Below, piece after piece: positions 23,024 through 30,962 of a stretch of 64,000 bases of DNA. The notes beneath the pieces were generated by a model. The model did no database searches and was not told the DNA's origin. It saw only the letters and a list, made by a program, of their open reading frames with translations. A program made the position numbers and the translations under genes. Within the stretch, counting starts at the first letter, position 1; each line of letters starts with the position of its first letter. This DNA comes from Turneriella parva DSM 21527 (GTDB taxonomy: Bacteria > Spirochaetota > Leptospiria > Turneriellales > Turneriellaceae), in contig NC_018020.1 in NCBI RefSeq assembly GCF_000266885.1, positions 1,488,001-1,552,000 of the forward strand. Reading direction: 5' to 3'.

Positions 23024-23572
23024 ATGGTTCAAAAAGAGATTAGAGTAGACTGGAAAAATACCTGTAACCTGACAATTGGCGCAGCCCTACTTGCTGAGAA
23101 GCGAGCGACCAGTAGCAGTATTAACAACCAGCTTGAGGATGAGTTGTATCAGTACTTCAAGAAAGAGCTGCCAAACAATCCAAAATTTCCCGGCAAAAAG
23201 CCGTCCGGGGATGTGGTTGCTGCGATGAAAATGGCAATTGATCCAAATTTCAATTATAACGTCAAATTTGCTATACCGAACAAGCAGAACGACAATGATT
23301 TAACGTCGATCATTAAGGCCAAAATAGATTCAGGTACAGTCGTAGGGGTCTCCGGTCTATTTAGGCGCCCCGGCCATAAGAATGGAGATGCCAAACACAT
23401 CATTGAAATAGTTGGGTACAATGACAAAGGCTGGATTGTTAACGATCCTTTCGGAAAGTTTGAGAATGCCAAATGGGGGCATAGCGGTATGCAAGGTACA
23501 ATGGAACTGTATGAGTATGGTCAACATGATTTAACAAAAAGAAAAGCTTACTGGTTGGAGCAAAAAAAATGA
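23024..23572 (+). CDS. C39-like cysteine peptidase domain, severed C-terminus of toxin 1
   Basis: 182 residues. The likely nucleophile is Cys14 in WKNTCNLTIGAALL. The catalytic His lies near residue 125 in GDAKHIIEIVGYNDKGW and the Asn/Asp in IVNDPFGKF, the C...H...N/D-P order of papain-fold C39-like peptidases. ATG 23024 lies 10 bp after the IS3 end and is in frame with the upstream toxin once the IS and one target duplication are removed. It was therefore the effector domain of that protein. It overlaps the next gene by 4 bp. Confidence 0.7.
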   Translation: MVQKEIRVDWKNTCNLTIGAALLAEKRATSSSINNQLEDELYQYFKKELPNNPKFPGKKPSGDVVAAMKMAIDPNFNYNVKFAIPNKQNDNDLTSIIKAKIDSGTVVGVSGLFRRPGHKNGDAKHIIEIVGYNDKGWIVNDPFGKFENAKWGHSGMQGTMELYEYGQHDLTKRKAYWLEQKK

Positions 23573-24183
23573 AAGCAGCCATGTATTTTGTCGTTATTCT
23601 GCTCTTAACGCCCTATATACACGCTAAGCAGAATTGGCGTCAGGTTATCGAAAACGATTGGAAGAGTAAAGCATCTGAGATTTATTCAACAACAGCATTG
23701 CCAGGCGCAAAACCCAAATATGTCAAAGGTGATCAATACTATACAGGGTTTTATGGCGGCTGGTGCTTTAATGTAAAGAAATCACCTTCAATGCTTTTTG
23801 AGCCAAATACCAAAAATGGCCTTAGCTATTATGATTTTAAAGGCGGTGCTTATGGTAAGGCAATTCGTATTCGTACGGAAATTAAGAGCAGAAGTGATGC
23901 GCAAATCAAGAAATTCCGACTTCATTTTTATGATTTTACCGTAGTTGATAATCAATACAAACCCTATATCGGCGATCGCGCTAAGGAAGTCTTTAGTAGA
24001 GAGTTTGAGACGAGAGGTCCAAATTTTGAGTATATCTTCGAGTATATACCGCATAACGTCAGCAAAGGGAGTGAGCTGCACTTAGTCGGGCGTCTTGAAG
24101 TACTTTCGGTTGCAGATAATGTTGCCAAGGCCAATGTAGGGTGCATCGCGGAATTGCAAGCCACTCTGCCGGATCAGCAATAA
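23569..24183 (+). CDS. Exported protein, putative immunity protein of cassette 1
   Basis: 204 residues starting MKAAMYFVVILLLTPYIHAK, a cleavable signal peptide. The mature part is beta-rich (YYTGFYGGWCFNVKKSPSML, IRIRTEIKSRSDAQIKKF, LHLVGRLEVLS) with no recognised family. The ATGA overlap with the peptidase-domain gene and the periplasmic targeting fit an immunity protein protecting the envelope. That role is inferred only from position. Confidence 0.55.
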   Translation: MKAAMYFVVILLLTPYIHAKQNWRQVIENDWKSKASEIYSTTALPGAKPKYVKGDQYYTGFYGGWCFNVKKSPSMLFEPNTKNGLSYYDFKGGAYGKAIRIRTEIKSRSDAQIKKFRLHFYDFTVVDNQYKPYIGDRAKEVFSREFETRGPNFEYIFEYIPHNVSKGSELHLVGRLEVLSVADNVAKANVGCIAELQATLPDQQ

Positions 24184-24244
24184 AAATGCAAATTGACTCC
24201 GAACCGCAATACCATGCCGACCTGTCTCGTGCAAAATAGTTTTC

Positions 24245-24358
24245 ATGTCGACAAGAAACGATTTTGAAAATGCACCCTTGACTCAGACAAAATACGACGG
24301 CAAGGTGGGCTATGTGATCGGCGGGTTGCTGGGTGCGTTGGCGAGAGATGATTTGTGA
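24245..24358 (+). pseudogene. Remnant of an SH3-domain protein C-terminus
   Basis: The frame from ATG 24245 reads DFENAPLTQTKYDGKVGYVI then GGLLGALARDDL, stop. It matches EFETAPWVKVR...GYVFGGFLDSLERNDL at the end of the SH3 protein at 29922-30764, including identical bases around GAGA-GATGATTTGTGA. Upstream similarity is lost, so this is a 3' fragment of a lost gene. Confidence 0.6.
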
Positions 24359-24372
24359 GTGTGACGCAACAC

Positions 24373-24514
24373 CCAGCACAACGCGTTAGGGATGCGCAGG
24401 GCTTGGTCGCGGATGCGACCGGAGCGATAGCGGAGCCCGTAGCAGCCCGACCCTTGCCACGGGGTGGTTGGTGAGCCTGTCGAACCACAACCCGTGGCAA
24501 GGGGAACGCCCAAC
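24373..24514. repeat. Dispersed hairpin repeat at the 5' junction of cassette 2
   Basis: Begins CCCAGCACAACGCGTTAGGG and ends AACGCCCAAC. In between are GAGCGATAGCGGAGCCCG, GCCCGACCC and a hairpin of CTTGCCACGGG with its complement. The same element, shorter, lies at 27547-27655. Similarity between the large proteins starts immediately after each copy. Confidence 0.65.
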
Positions 24515-26720
24515 TGAGCTCGCGAAAGCGCGCGCTGACTGGCAAACTGCGGCTGCGGTGACGAATGGGGCTATTGTGGCGGCGACGGGTGTGATTGCGT
24601 CGATCGTTACGGGCGGCGCAGCAGCGCCGGCGGTGATTGGGCTTCTGGCGGCCGCGCAGACGACGACGATTCAGGTCGGCAGTTCGTTTTCTTCGAACCG
24701 CGCCGATCAGGCGTGGGGTCAGTTGCAGATGGGCATTCTGCAAATGGGGATTTCAGGTTTGGGCGCGTTCTTGGGGCGAATCGATTATCTTGCCGACGCG
24801 GGTAAGCTAACTAAAGTCGCCAATGCCATGACCAAGGTCATGGCACAGAATGCAGTGTCTTATGCGGGGTCTGGTTTTCAGATGAGTGAAGATGGTTCGA
24901 TTGCGTATAAATCGCCGAGTAAGGGTGCGTTGTATTCGACTCTGGTTTCGACTGGTTTTGGCGCTGCGGGTGCGGGTATCAATGCGGGTGCTGGCTGGGG
25001 CTCTCTGACTTCGGGTGTTGTTTCAACCACCGCCAACGCCCTCGGTGCGGGGTTTCAGTTCAATGACGATGGTTCGTCGAAGGCGTATGACTGGAAAAAA
25101 ACCGGCACGTCTTTTGCCTCGAATATTGCATCAGTAACAGCGAGTTATTATGCCACAGGTGCGTTGAATCGTGCTGGCATCAATGATGAAGTTAATGAGG
25201 TTCTCTCTAACCAGATCGGTCGTGCGGCGAATGTCGTTACCGGTTCACTTTTGGGTGACGAGAACGCTGTCAACGCGTACCGCGTTCAGGGTCTCTTCAA
25301 CACCATCGGCACGAATATCGGCGACATTCTGGGCCACCGCGCGAACGGCGGCAAAGGCACCGGCGAACCCCTACGCGAACTTTTGGCCGGCTCTGCAATC
25401 TTGACGGCACGGCGTGAACAAGAGCTGGCCGATGAACAAGCAGACCCCAAATCGGGCACCAAGAAGATCAGCGACCCGATGGCAGATCTTTTTGGCGCAA
25501 TTGGCAGTGGTATTGCGAGTGCGGCGGGCGCTATGGGAAGTTTTTTCAAGGAGCAAGTCGGAGAGAGGTTCAGCAATCTGGTCAATAGTCGAGGCTTTCG
25601 GACAGATGATGAATTTTATGCGAAAGTATCAGGTATGCTTGGGACCTTAGGAAATTCCGGTATGCTGACCGCTGGTGATGGCAATCCTTATGCCGGCTTA
25701 TCGCAAGATCAAATTGCGACAATCAAAGCACTGAAACGGTATTCAATTGTATTAAGTAATGAAGGTAACCGCCTTATGCTGGTGCCTGGTACGAACATGA
25801 GCAAACTGAGTAAGCTCTCATCAAGTGCCGCTGGCTTAGAAATGCTGCTGCCTCAAGTTCTTCAAAATGAACAGGCCACTAACACGATATTTGAGAGATA
25901 TGATGTCTTAGATGCCGGCGGGTCTACGGCGAGCCTTAGACGAAACGGGGCCTATGTGAATGAAATCAGCAACGATAGCTACGTCGACGACGGTGGTGCG
26001 ATTTACAGAGGGCAAGATGGCAAATACATTGCACTGAATCAACCAAAACAAATTGCGGATTTCATAAAAGGCCTAACCCCCAAGCAGCGGGGCGCGTTGC
26101 TCGTGACACAGAACGGCATGCAGAACACAATCATGGGCGCCATCGACATGATGGAGCGCGCAAACGAGGTTGCGCGTCACGATGGTCAATTCAAAGGTTC
26201 GAGTTTGATGATATTTAACGACACTGGCGGTTATTCAGAAGATGGAACCAAGTACCTGAAAAGTAGTGAACAAGCTCAGAAAACTGTGGCATTCCTGTTG
26301 CGCGAAAACATTTTCAAACAAGGAGACATCCTTATCGGTCACAGTCAAGGTGGGCAGATTCTTACGAACGCAATCCAGGCGAACCAGAAAAAAATCGACG
26401 TTCAACTACTCGTGTTCGGTAGCGCACACACTGTCACACCCAATCAATATGTGGAAAAAATGATAGATTTCCGAAATGTTCATGATCTTGTTGCAGGTGA
26501 CAAAGTTGCGGGCATATTTGATCGCAAAGAGGCTGATAATTCCGTGAATAATTACGAACGCTATGAACAGGTAACCTATCCGTCGCTTTCGCTGCCTAAG
26601 GTGCATTGGGGGGGCAGTGCCTCATCTTCAAAATATGGTGGTGGTACATTTCACGGCTTTACGGAAAACTATCGAGACGCATTGTCTTGGTATCTTTCAC
26701 AAAAAGGTGGCCGCTTTTAG
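24468..26720 (+). CDS. Large polymorphic-toxin-like protein 2, C-terminal lipase-like hydrolase
   Basis: 750 codons; the first 15 come from the preceding repeat, so the true gene is 5'-truncated and its start is doubtful. Residues 17-360 match the shared region of toxin 1. The unique C-terminus has ILIGHSQGGQIL (G-x-S-x-G nucleophile elbow, about residue 624), an Asp in RNVHDLVAGDKVAG (about 671) and a His in GTFHGFTENYRD (about 727). This is a plausible alpha/beta-hydrolase triad of a lipase or esterase acting on membranes. An exported small protein follows 1 bp after the stop. Confidence 0.65.
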   Translation: MVSLSNHNPWQGERPTELAKARADWQTAAAVTNGAIVAATGVIASIVTGGAAAPAVIGLLAAAQTTTIQVGSSFSSNRADQAWGQLQMGILQMGISGLGAFLGRIDYLADAGKLTKVANAMTKVMAQNAVSYAGSGFQMSEDGSIAYKSPSKGALYSTLVSTGFGAAGAGINAGAGWGSLTSGVVSTTANALGAGFQFNDDGSSKAYDWKKTGTSFASNIASVTASYYATGALNRAGINDEVNEVLSNQIGRAANVVTGSLLGDENAVNAYRVQGLFNTIGTNIGDILGHRANGGKGTGEPLRELLAGSAILTARREQELADEQADPKSGTKKISDPMADLFGAIGSGIASAAGAMGSFFKEQVGERFSNLVNSRGFRTDDEFYAKVSGMLGTLGNSGMLTAGDGNPYAGLSQDQIATIKALKRYSIVLSNEGNRLMLVPGTNMSKLSKLSSSAAGLEMLLPQVLQNEQATNTIFERYDVLDAGGSTASLRRNGAYVNEISNDSYVDDGGAIYRGQDGKYIALNQPKQIADFIKGLTPKQRGALLVTQNGMQNTIMGAIDMMERANEVARHDGQFKGSSLMIFNDTGGYSEDGTKYLKSSEQAQKTVAFLLRENIFKQGDILIGHSQGGQILTNAIQANQKKIDVQLLVFGSAHTVTPNQYVEKMIDFRNVHDLVAGDKVAGIFDRKEADNSVNNYERYEQVTYPSLSLPKVHWGGSASSSKYGGGTFHGFTENYRDALSWYLSQKGGRF

Positions 26721-26721
26721 T

Positions 26722-27348
26722 ATGCAAAGCAATTCTATCAGCCTCTTGGCTTTATTAGTTTTATGGCTTTCACCATCGATTTTCTGTGCTGAGCCGGGGA
26801 TTCCAGAAAACCATATCAATGGCGACAGCATTGAATCGCTGCCAATCGAGCGCTTGGCTGAGCTCAAGATAGGGAAATCGACTTTGACCGATGTACACCG
26901 CCTTTTCGGCTTAAGAGAGCATTTGCGCCGTACGTACAAGAAAGCCTTGCTTCCGAAATTTTATAAAAAGAAAGAGTACTCAGTTTATCGTATGATCACA
27001 TACAACTCTTACAGTGCGAACCGTAAGGACTTTGGGGGCATTATTGAAACAACCTGGAAAGAAAGCCTAACAGTTGCCTTTTTCTTCGACCGGAACGATG
27101 TCTTGCTGCTGCACACCACACGCCACCGACACAATGATGGCGATAGCAAAGACCATGCGGGCAAATATCATGACATGATAGGTGATCCGGCCGAATTCTG
27201 GCCCGGCGCCGTCTGTGATGGTATGTTTCACGACATCTATGAGACATCATGGGTCAAAGGTTCAGATTACTTCGGGCCCGTTGAAACGCAAAAATGTATC
27301 TGGTTAAAAAAACTCAAGGCAGATGTCGCGAGCGGGGTTGTGAAGTGA
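26722..27348 (+). CDS. Exported protein, putative immunity protein of cassette 2
   Basis: 208 residues from ATG 26722, one base after the lipase-like gene's stop. The N-terminus SISLLALLVLWLSPSIFCAE is a signal peptide. The mature domain includes LKIGKSTLTDVHRLFG, a pattern seen in small BamE-like beta lipoproteins. It continues with TVAFFFDRNDVLLLHT. No SH3 or known immunity family recognised. The adjacency and export suit protection from a periplasmic or outer-membrane lipase. Confidence 0.55.
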   Translation: MQSNSISLLALLVLWLSPSIFCAEPGIPENHINGDSIESLPIERLAELKIGKSTLTDVHRLFGLREHLRRTYKKALLPKFYKKKEYSVYRMITYNSYSANRKDFGGIIETTWKESLTVAFFFDRNDVLLLHTTRHRHNDGDSKDHAGKYHDMIGDPAEFWPGAVCDGMFHDIYETSWVKGSDYFGPVETQKCIWLKKLKADVASGVVK

Positions 27349-27382
27349 GCCACGCCGCCGTGCGGTCGCCACCGTGGCACAA

Positions 27383-27500
27383 CCCTCACCCCCGACCCCT
27401 CTCCGAAGGCGGAGACCTTGCGGTCGCCCGCAGGGAGAGGGGAGTTTCGTACACCCCTTCTCTTTTCAAGAGAAGGGGCCGGGGGATGAGTTCGGCGCCC
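27383..27500. repeat. Dispersed GC-rich repeat, copy A
   Basis: CCTCACCCCCGACCCCTCTC, an imperfect stem using GGCGGAGACCTTGCGGTC, then CCCCTTCTCTTTTCAAGAGA and AGGGGCCGG. A second copy about 90% alike by eye lies at 30795-30912, also downstream of an immunity-like gene. Confidence 0.7.
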
Positions 27501-27517
27501 CAAAGCATTCATGAATC

Positions 27518-29944
27518 ATGAAAACATATGCATCACAATCTCAACCCCCAGCACAACGCGTTAGGGGCTCGAAGGGTTTAGCCCACGCGCGCGTGGGCCG
27601 AAGCGAAGCGCAGCCCGAAGAGACCCGACCCCGCACATGGTGCGGGGTAACGCCCGCGGGTTCTGGTTTTCAAATGGGCGAAGATGGTTCGATTTCTTAT
27701 AAAGCCCCGAATAAGGGTGCGCTGTATTCGACACTGGTTTCGACTGGTTTTGGCGCGGCGGGCGCGGGTATCGGGGGCGGCTTTTCGAACACGAGTCTTG
27801 GCAAAGGCATCGTGAGCACGACGTTCAACGCGCTGGGCAGTGGCTTTCGGTTTAACGACGACGGCAGCGCTGGTGCGTACGACTGGGGCAAAGCGGGGAT
27901 TTCATTCGCGGCGAACATGGCGTCGACGGTTGCGGGGCTGCACGGCAGGTCGCAAAACGACGAATTTCAGGAAAAGTTCCGCGATTTTCGAAGCGCAAAT
28001 CGCTCTATGAACGGGCTGGGGCCCGCTTTTCCCGAATTTCGTCGTTTTGCAGTAGCTCCAAAAATTCGAATATGGCGACCTGCCGCGCAGCCCCTTAGGG
28101 GTACTTACGTGGCAACTGAAATGTATAATGACGGCTTAACGCGGTTGGGCGGCAAGGCAACCGAGGCTGATTTGAAAGTTCTCGATTCAAACACTTCGCT
28201 CATGGGACAACAGGTCGGCCGCGCGGCGAATGTGCTGACTGCATCGCTCTTGGGCGACCGCAACGCCGTCAACGCCTACATGCCGCAGGGCCTCGGCAGC
28301 GCAATCGGCACCTACCTCGGCGACCGTCTGGCGCAGCACGTGAATACGCAAGGCGCGCCAGCAACACCTGCGACACCCGCGAACAACGGCCAACCGGTAC
28401 GCGAACTCATCGGCGGCGGGGCAATCATGACCGGTCGCAGAGAGAGGGAGTTTGATTTCCTCGGTGGTCTCTTAGACGCAGGCCAGGCAATCGGCGGCGC
28501 GGGTGCTGCGGTGGGCAGTGGCTTGGGGTCGCTGGCTGCGGGTGCTTGGAGTGGCGCAAAAGATGCGGCAAATTGGGGCTTCAACAAGCTCGTCGATGGC
28601 CTCGACTACACTTTGGATAAAATCATCAGAATGCCTGAAATGTTGGCTAGTCTGCCGAGCGCATTGATGAGTCAGCTCACTGGCGGCCGGCTCGGTACGT
28701 CGTTAGACGTGAGCCTAAAGAATTCATTCGGTGGCATGGCCTTGCAGCCTTTTCCAGTCGTTTCAGGCGGCCAGACTCTGACGATACCTGCGGCGCAGAA
28801 AGCTGGCATCATGAGCGCCTTGCTTGGCAGAACTCACGACACCGAGTATTCAATTTTTGAACACCGTGGCGGCAAAGTGCAAATTCGAAACACTTCATCG
28901 CGCGAGACCCTAACGAAGAATGAGATGACACTCATCAACAAATTAGACACCTTCACCGACAAAGATGGCAATGAATACAAGCGCGTTCAATTTGTCGACA
29001 AAGCGAATGGCGTCGATCTACCGCAGAACATAGCGGTGTTTGAAGGCCCCAACGGCACGAAAATGATGATTATGAAAGATGGGTCAGTAATTCAATCGGT
29101 TAAAGACAATGCTGGTAAAATCACGAACAAGCTTTGGACAGCCAACGGGCAAGAGAAGGCATGGACGCTCAATGCGAATAGCGCAAAGGGAGCCGCTGTG
29201 GTGAACTATAGCGAAACACGCAATAGGCAAGGCATCATCACATCAAGAGGCACGGTGGTAAGCGGAGTACGATACAATTTTGGGCCAACTGATCCTGTTG
29301 GTAATGGACTTGTCTTTGAAGATTTTGCATTAGACCCTGGTCAATATGGCCCGCGTCAAGGCGGCGAATTTGACAAGCAATGGAAGGGCACAAGTGGCGA
29401 GCTATGGCTAAATATGACCCAAGTTGGTCTGCAGCAGGGCGTGACCGAATACGGTGTATTTGCATTAAATTATGGGAATCATAACGGCTCTTTGTCCCAT
29501 GCGCGAGGTAAAGGCATGGATTTAACTTCCCTGTCTTCGACAACTTTGGGGAACATAAACTTCTCTCACACAGGTTTTGAAAGCAGATCAATGCGAGAAG
29601 CCATGCAAACTTTCAACAACGCGGTGAAAAATCATGTTAGCGGTGCTGTAGATATATATACGAGCTTAAGAATGCACGGTGAATCGTACCCTGGTAGTGA
29701 ATGGGTCGATAATGCTCTGGCAAATACCCGTTATGTGAGGCCAAGAAGGGAAAATAACCCATACCCATCGGCGCCACAGATCGCCGCACTCAAGGCAAAT
29801 TCTTTCGCGCAGCAAGTTCAAACTATGCAAAGCAACGGGGCGACACCTGAGGCCATAGATGACTTTATCAGAAGGCAAGCCAGAACAACCAAATACAGTC
29901 TGATGAATGAGCATTTAACCCATGAACATATTAGCTTTCATTAA
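27518..29944 (+). CDS. Large polymorphic-toxin-like protein 3, C-terminal M15-like zinc peptidase
   Basis: 808 codons from ATG 27518, but roughly the first 46 are encoded by the repeat at 27547-27655, so the gene is 5'-truncated like its neighbours. Shared segments include AGSGFQMGEDGSISYKAP, GRAANVLTASLLGDRNAVNA and GRRERE. The unique C-terminus carries GSLSHARGKGMDLTSL (S-x-H-x-x-G-x-x-x-D, about residues 657-668) and ends NEHLTHEHISFH. These look like the zinc-binding H...D...H-x-H pattern of M15 D-Ala-D-Ala peptidases that cut peptidoglycan. It overlaps the next gene by 23 bp. Confidence 0.6.
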   Translation: MKTYASQSQPPAQRVRGSKGLAHARVGRSEAQPEETRPRTWCGVTPAGSGFQMGEDGSISYKAPNKGALYSTLVSTGFGAAGAGIGGGFSNTSLGKGIVSTTFNALGSGFRFNDDGSAGAYDWGKAGISFAANMASTVAGLHGRSQNDEFQEKFRDFRSANRSMNGLGPAFPEFRRFAVAPKIRIWRPAAQPLRGTYVATEMYNDGLTRLGGKATEADLKVLDSNTSLMGQQVGRAANVLTASLLGDRNAVNAYMPQGLGSAIGTYLGDRLAQHVNTQGAPATPATPANNGQPVRELIGGGAIMTGRREREFDFLGGLLDAGQAIGGAGAAVGSGLGSLAAGAWSGAKDAANWGFNKLVDGLDYTLDKIIRMPEMLASLPSALMSQLTGGRLGTSLDVSLKNSFGGMALQPFPVVSGGQTLTIPAAQKAGIMSALLGRTHDTEYSIFEHRGGKVQIRNTSSRETLTKNEMTLINKLDTFTDKDGNEYKRVQFVDKANGVDLPQNIAVFEGPNGTKMMIMKDGSVIQSVKDNAGKITNKLWTANGQEKAWTLNANSAKGAAVVNYSETRNRQGIITSRGTVVSGVRYNFGPTDPVGNGLVFEDFALDPGQYGPRQGGEFDKQWKGTSGELWLNMTQVGLQQGVTEYGVFALNYGNHNGSLSHARGKGMDLTSLSSTTLGNINFSHTGFESRSMREAMQTFNNAVKNHVSGAVDIYTSLRMHGESYPGSEWVDNALANTRYVRPRRENNPYPSAPQIAALKANSFAQQVQTMQSNGATPEAIDDFIRRQARTTKYSLMNEHLTHEHISFH
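27547..27655. repeat. Dispersed hairpin repeat at the 5' junction of cassette 3
   Basis: Starts with the same CCCAGCACAACGCGTTAGGG as the copy at 24373. It contains CGAAGCGCAGCCCG, CCCGACCC and the hairpin CCGCACATGGTGCGG, and ends GGTAACGCCC. Toxin similarity resumes at once with GCGGGTTCTGG. Confidence 0.65.
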
Positions 29945-30764
29945 GAACCAATTAATTTTAGGCTGTGGGCTATGCTTGTTCGCGGGTAGCCTCTTGCTGG
30001 CTCAAGAACGGCTATCAAGGCCACAAAATGTACCGCGCGATGCAACACCAGAAGACATTCATGGTAAGCATACCGGCAATTGGTCAAAAGAAGAAATAAG
30101 CGGTTTGCTTAAGATAACACAATTCTGGAATCAAAAGGGAATTCGTACCGTGCTTAGTGTTGAGCATGGAGATATTCGAAAGGGTGTGAGCTATGACCCG
30201 ATAAATGGCTCTATAACCGTCAAATGGCAATCGAAGCGCAAGGCAGATTTTAATTTTCACATCTACGGCAAAGAAACAACTTTTAGGCAGTTTAATAAGA
30301 ACAGATTCAGCCAAATAGCAAAATGTTGGGTTGTGTTGCCACAGAAGGCAACATGCCCGACTTGTGTTGATGATTCGACACTGTGCGGCGAAGAAATCGA
30401 ATACAACCTCGACGGCTCTGTGAAGAGCCGCAAACAGCACCCCCACAAATGCCTTCAAGGCTGCGGCGAATTCAAACCCTTCATGCCACCCGGCAAATAC
30501 AAGGTGCACGCCACCAACGTCATCTTGCGCGACAAACCCAGCACGAAGGGCAAGTCACTCGGCACGCTTCAAAAAGGCACCGAGCTGCAAGTCATCGAAG
30601 ACACGCACAAGATCGAAACGCACGAATTCGAGACCGCCCCTTGGGTGAAGGTGCGCGTGTCCCCCTCCGCCTGCGGCACCTCCCCCGCATGCGGGGGAGG
30701 CCGGGAGGGGGAAGGCTATGTATTCGGCGGGTTTCTGGATTCGTTGGAGAGAAATGATTTGTGA
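29922..30764 (+). CDS. Exported SH3b-domain protein, putative immunity/accessory protein of cassette 3
   Basis: 280 residues. The N-terminus MNILAFIKNQLILGCGLCLF is a signal peptide. A Cys-rich middle follows (CPTCVDDSTLC, CLQGCGEF). The C-terminal bacterial SH3 domain reads YKVHATNVILRDKPSTKGKS, LGTLQKGTELQVIEDTH and a closing GYVFGGFL. A GC-rich dispersed repeat is inserted in frame in the last strand (SPSACGTSPACGGGREGEG). SH3b domains often bind peptidoglycan, which fits a guard against the M15-like toxin. The ATG lies inside the toxin's last codons. Confidence 0.6.
   Translation: MNILAFIKNQLILGCGLCLFAGSLLLAQERLSRPQNVPRDATPEDIHGKHTGNWSKEEISGLLKITQFWNQKGIRTVLSVEHGDIRKGVSYDPINGSITVKWQSKRKADFNFHIYGKETTFRQFNKNRFSQIAKCWVVLPQKATCPTCVDDSTLCGEEIEYNLDGSVKSRKQHPHKCLQGCGEFKPFMPPGKYKVHATNVILRDKPSTKGKSLGTLQKGTELQVIEDTHKIETHEFETAPWVKVRVSPSACGTSPACGGGREGEGYVFGGFLDSLERNDL
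30657..30713. repeat. GC-rich palindromic repeat inserted in the SH3 gene
   Basis: Contains CCTCCCCCGCATGCGGGGGAGG, nearly identical to the palindrome at 54448-54469. It adds about 18 residues between KVRV and GYVFGG relative to the remnant at 24245-24358. Confidence 0.65.
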
Positions 30765-30794
30765 TGCCCCAGCCGCGCGATCACCACGACGCCC

Positions 30795-30912
30795 AACCTC
30801 ACCCCCGACCCCTCTCCGAAGGCGGAGACCTTGCGGTCGCCCACGCGGGAGAGGGGATTTTCGTGCACCCCTTCTCTTTTCAATAGAAGGGGCCGGATGA
30901 TGTGTCCGGCGG
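30795..30912. repeat. Dispersed GC-rich repeat, copy B
   Basis: Same order of blocks as copy A at 27383-27500, differing in the first stem (CCCACGCGGGAGAGG) and by scattered substitutions. It occupies the gap between the SH3 gene and the BrnT remnant; nothing else is visible there. Confidence 0.7.
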
Positions 30913-30962
30913 CGGTTTTCGGTTGACGGGCCTCTGCACGGTTCGAACCAAAGGATACCAAT

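Noticed and set aside
24373-27655. Calling the junction repeats bona fide integron attC sites
   Set aside because: The core-like heptamers fit only loosely (GTTAGGG lacks the final pyrimidine) and no integrase is in the window. Kept as a hypothesis only.
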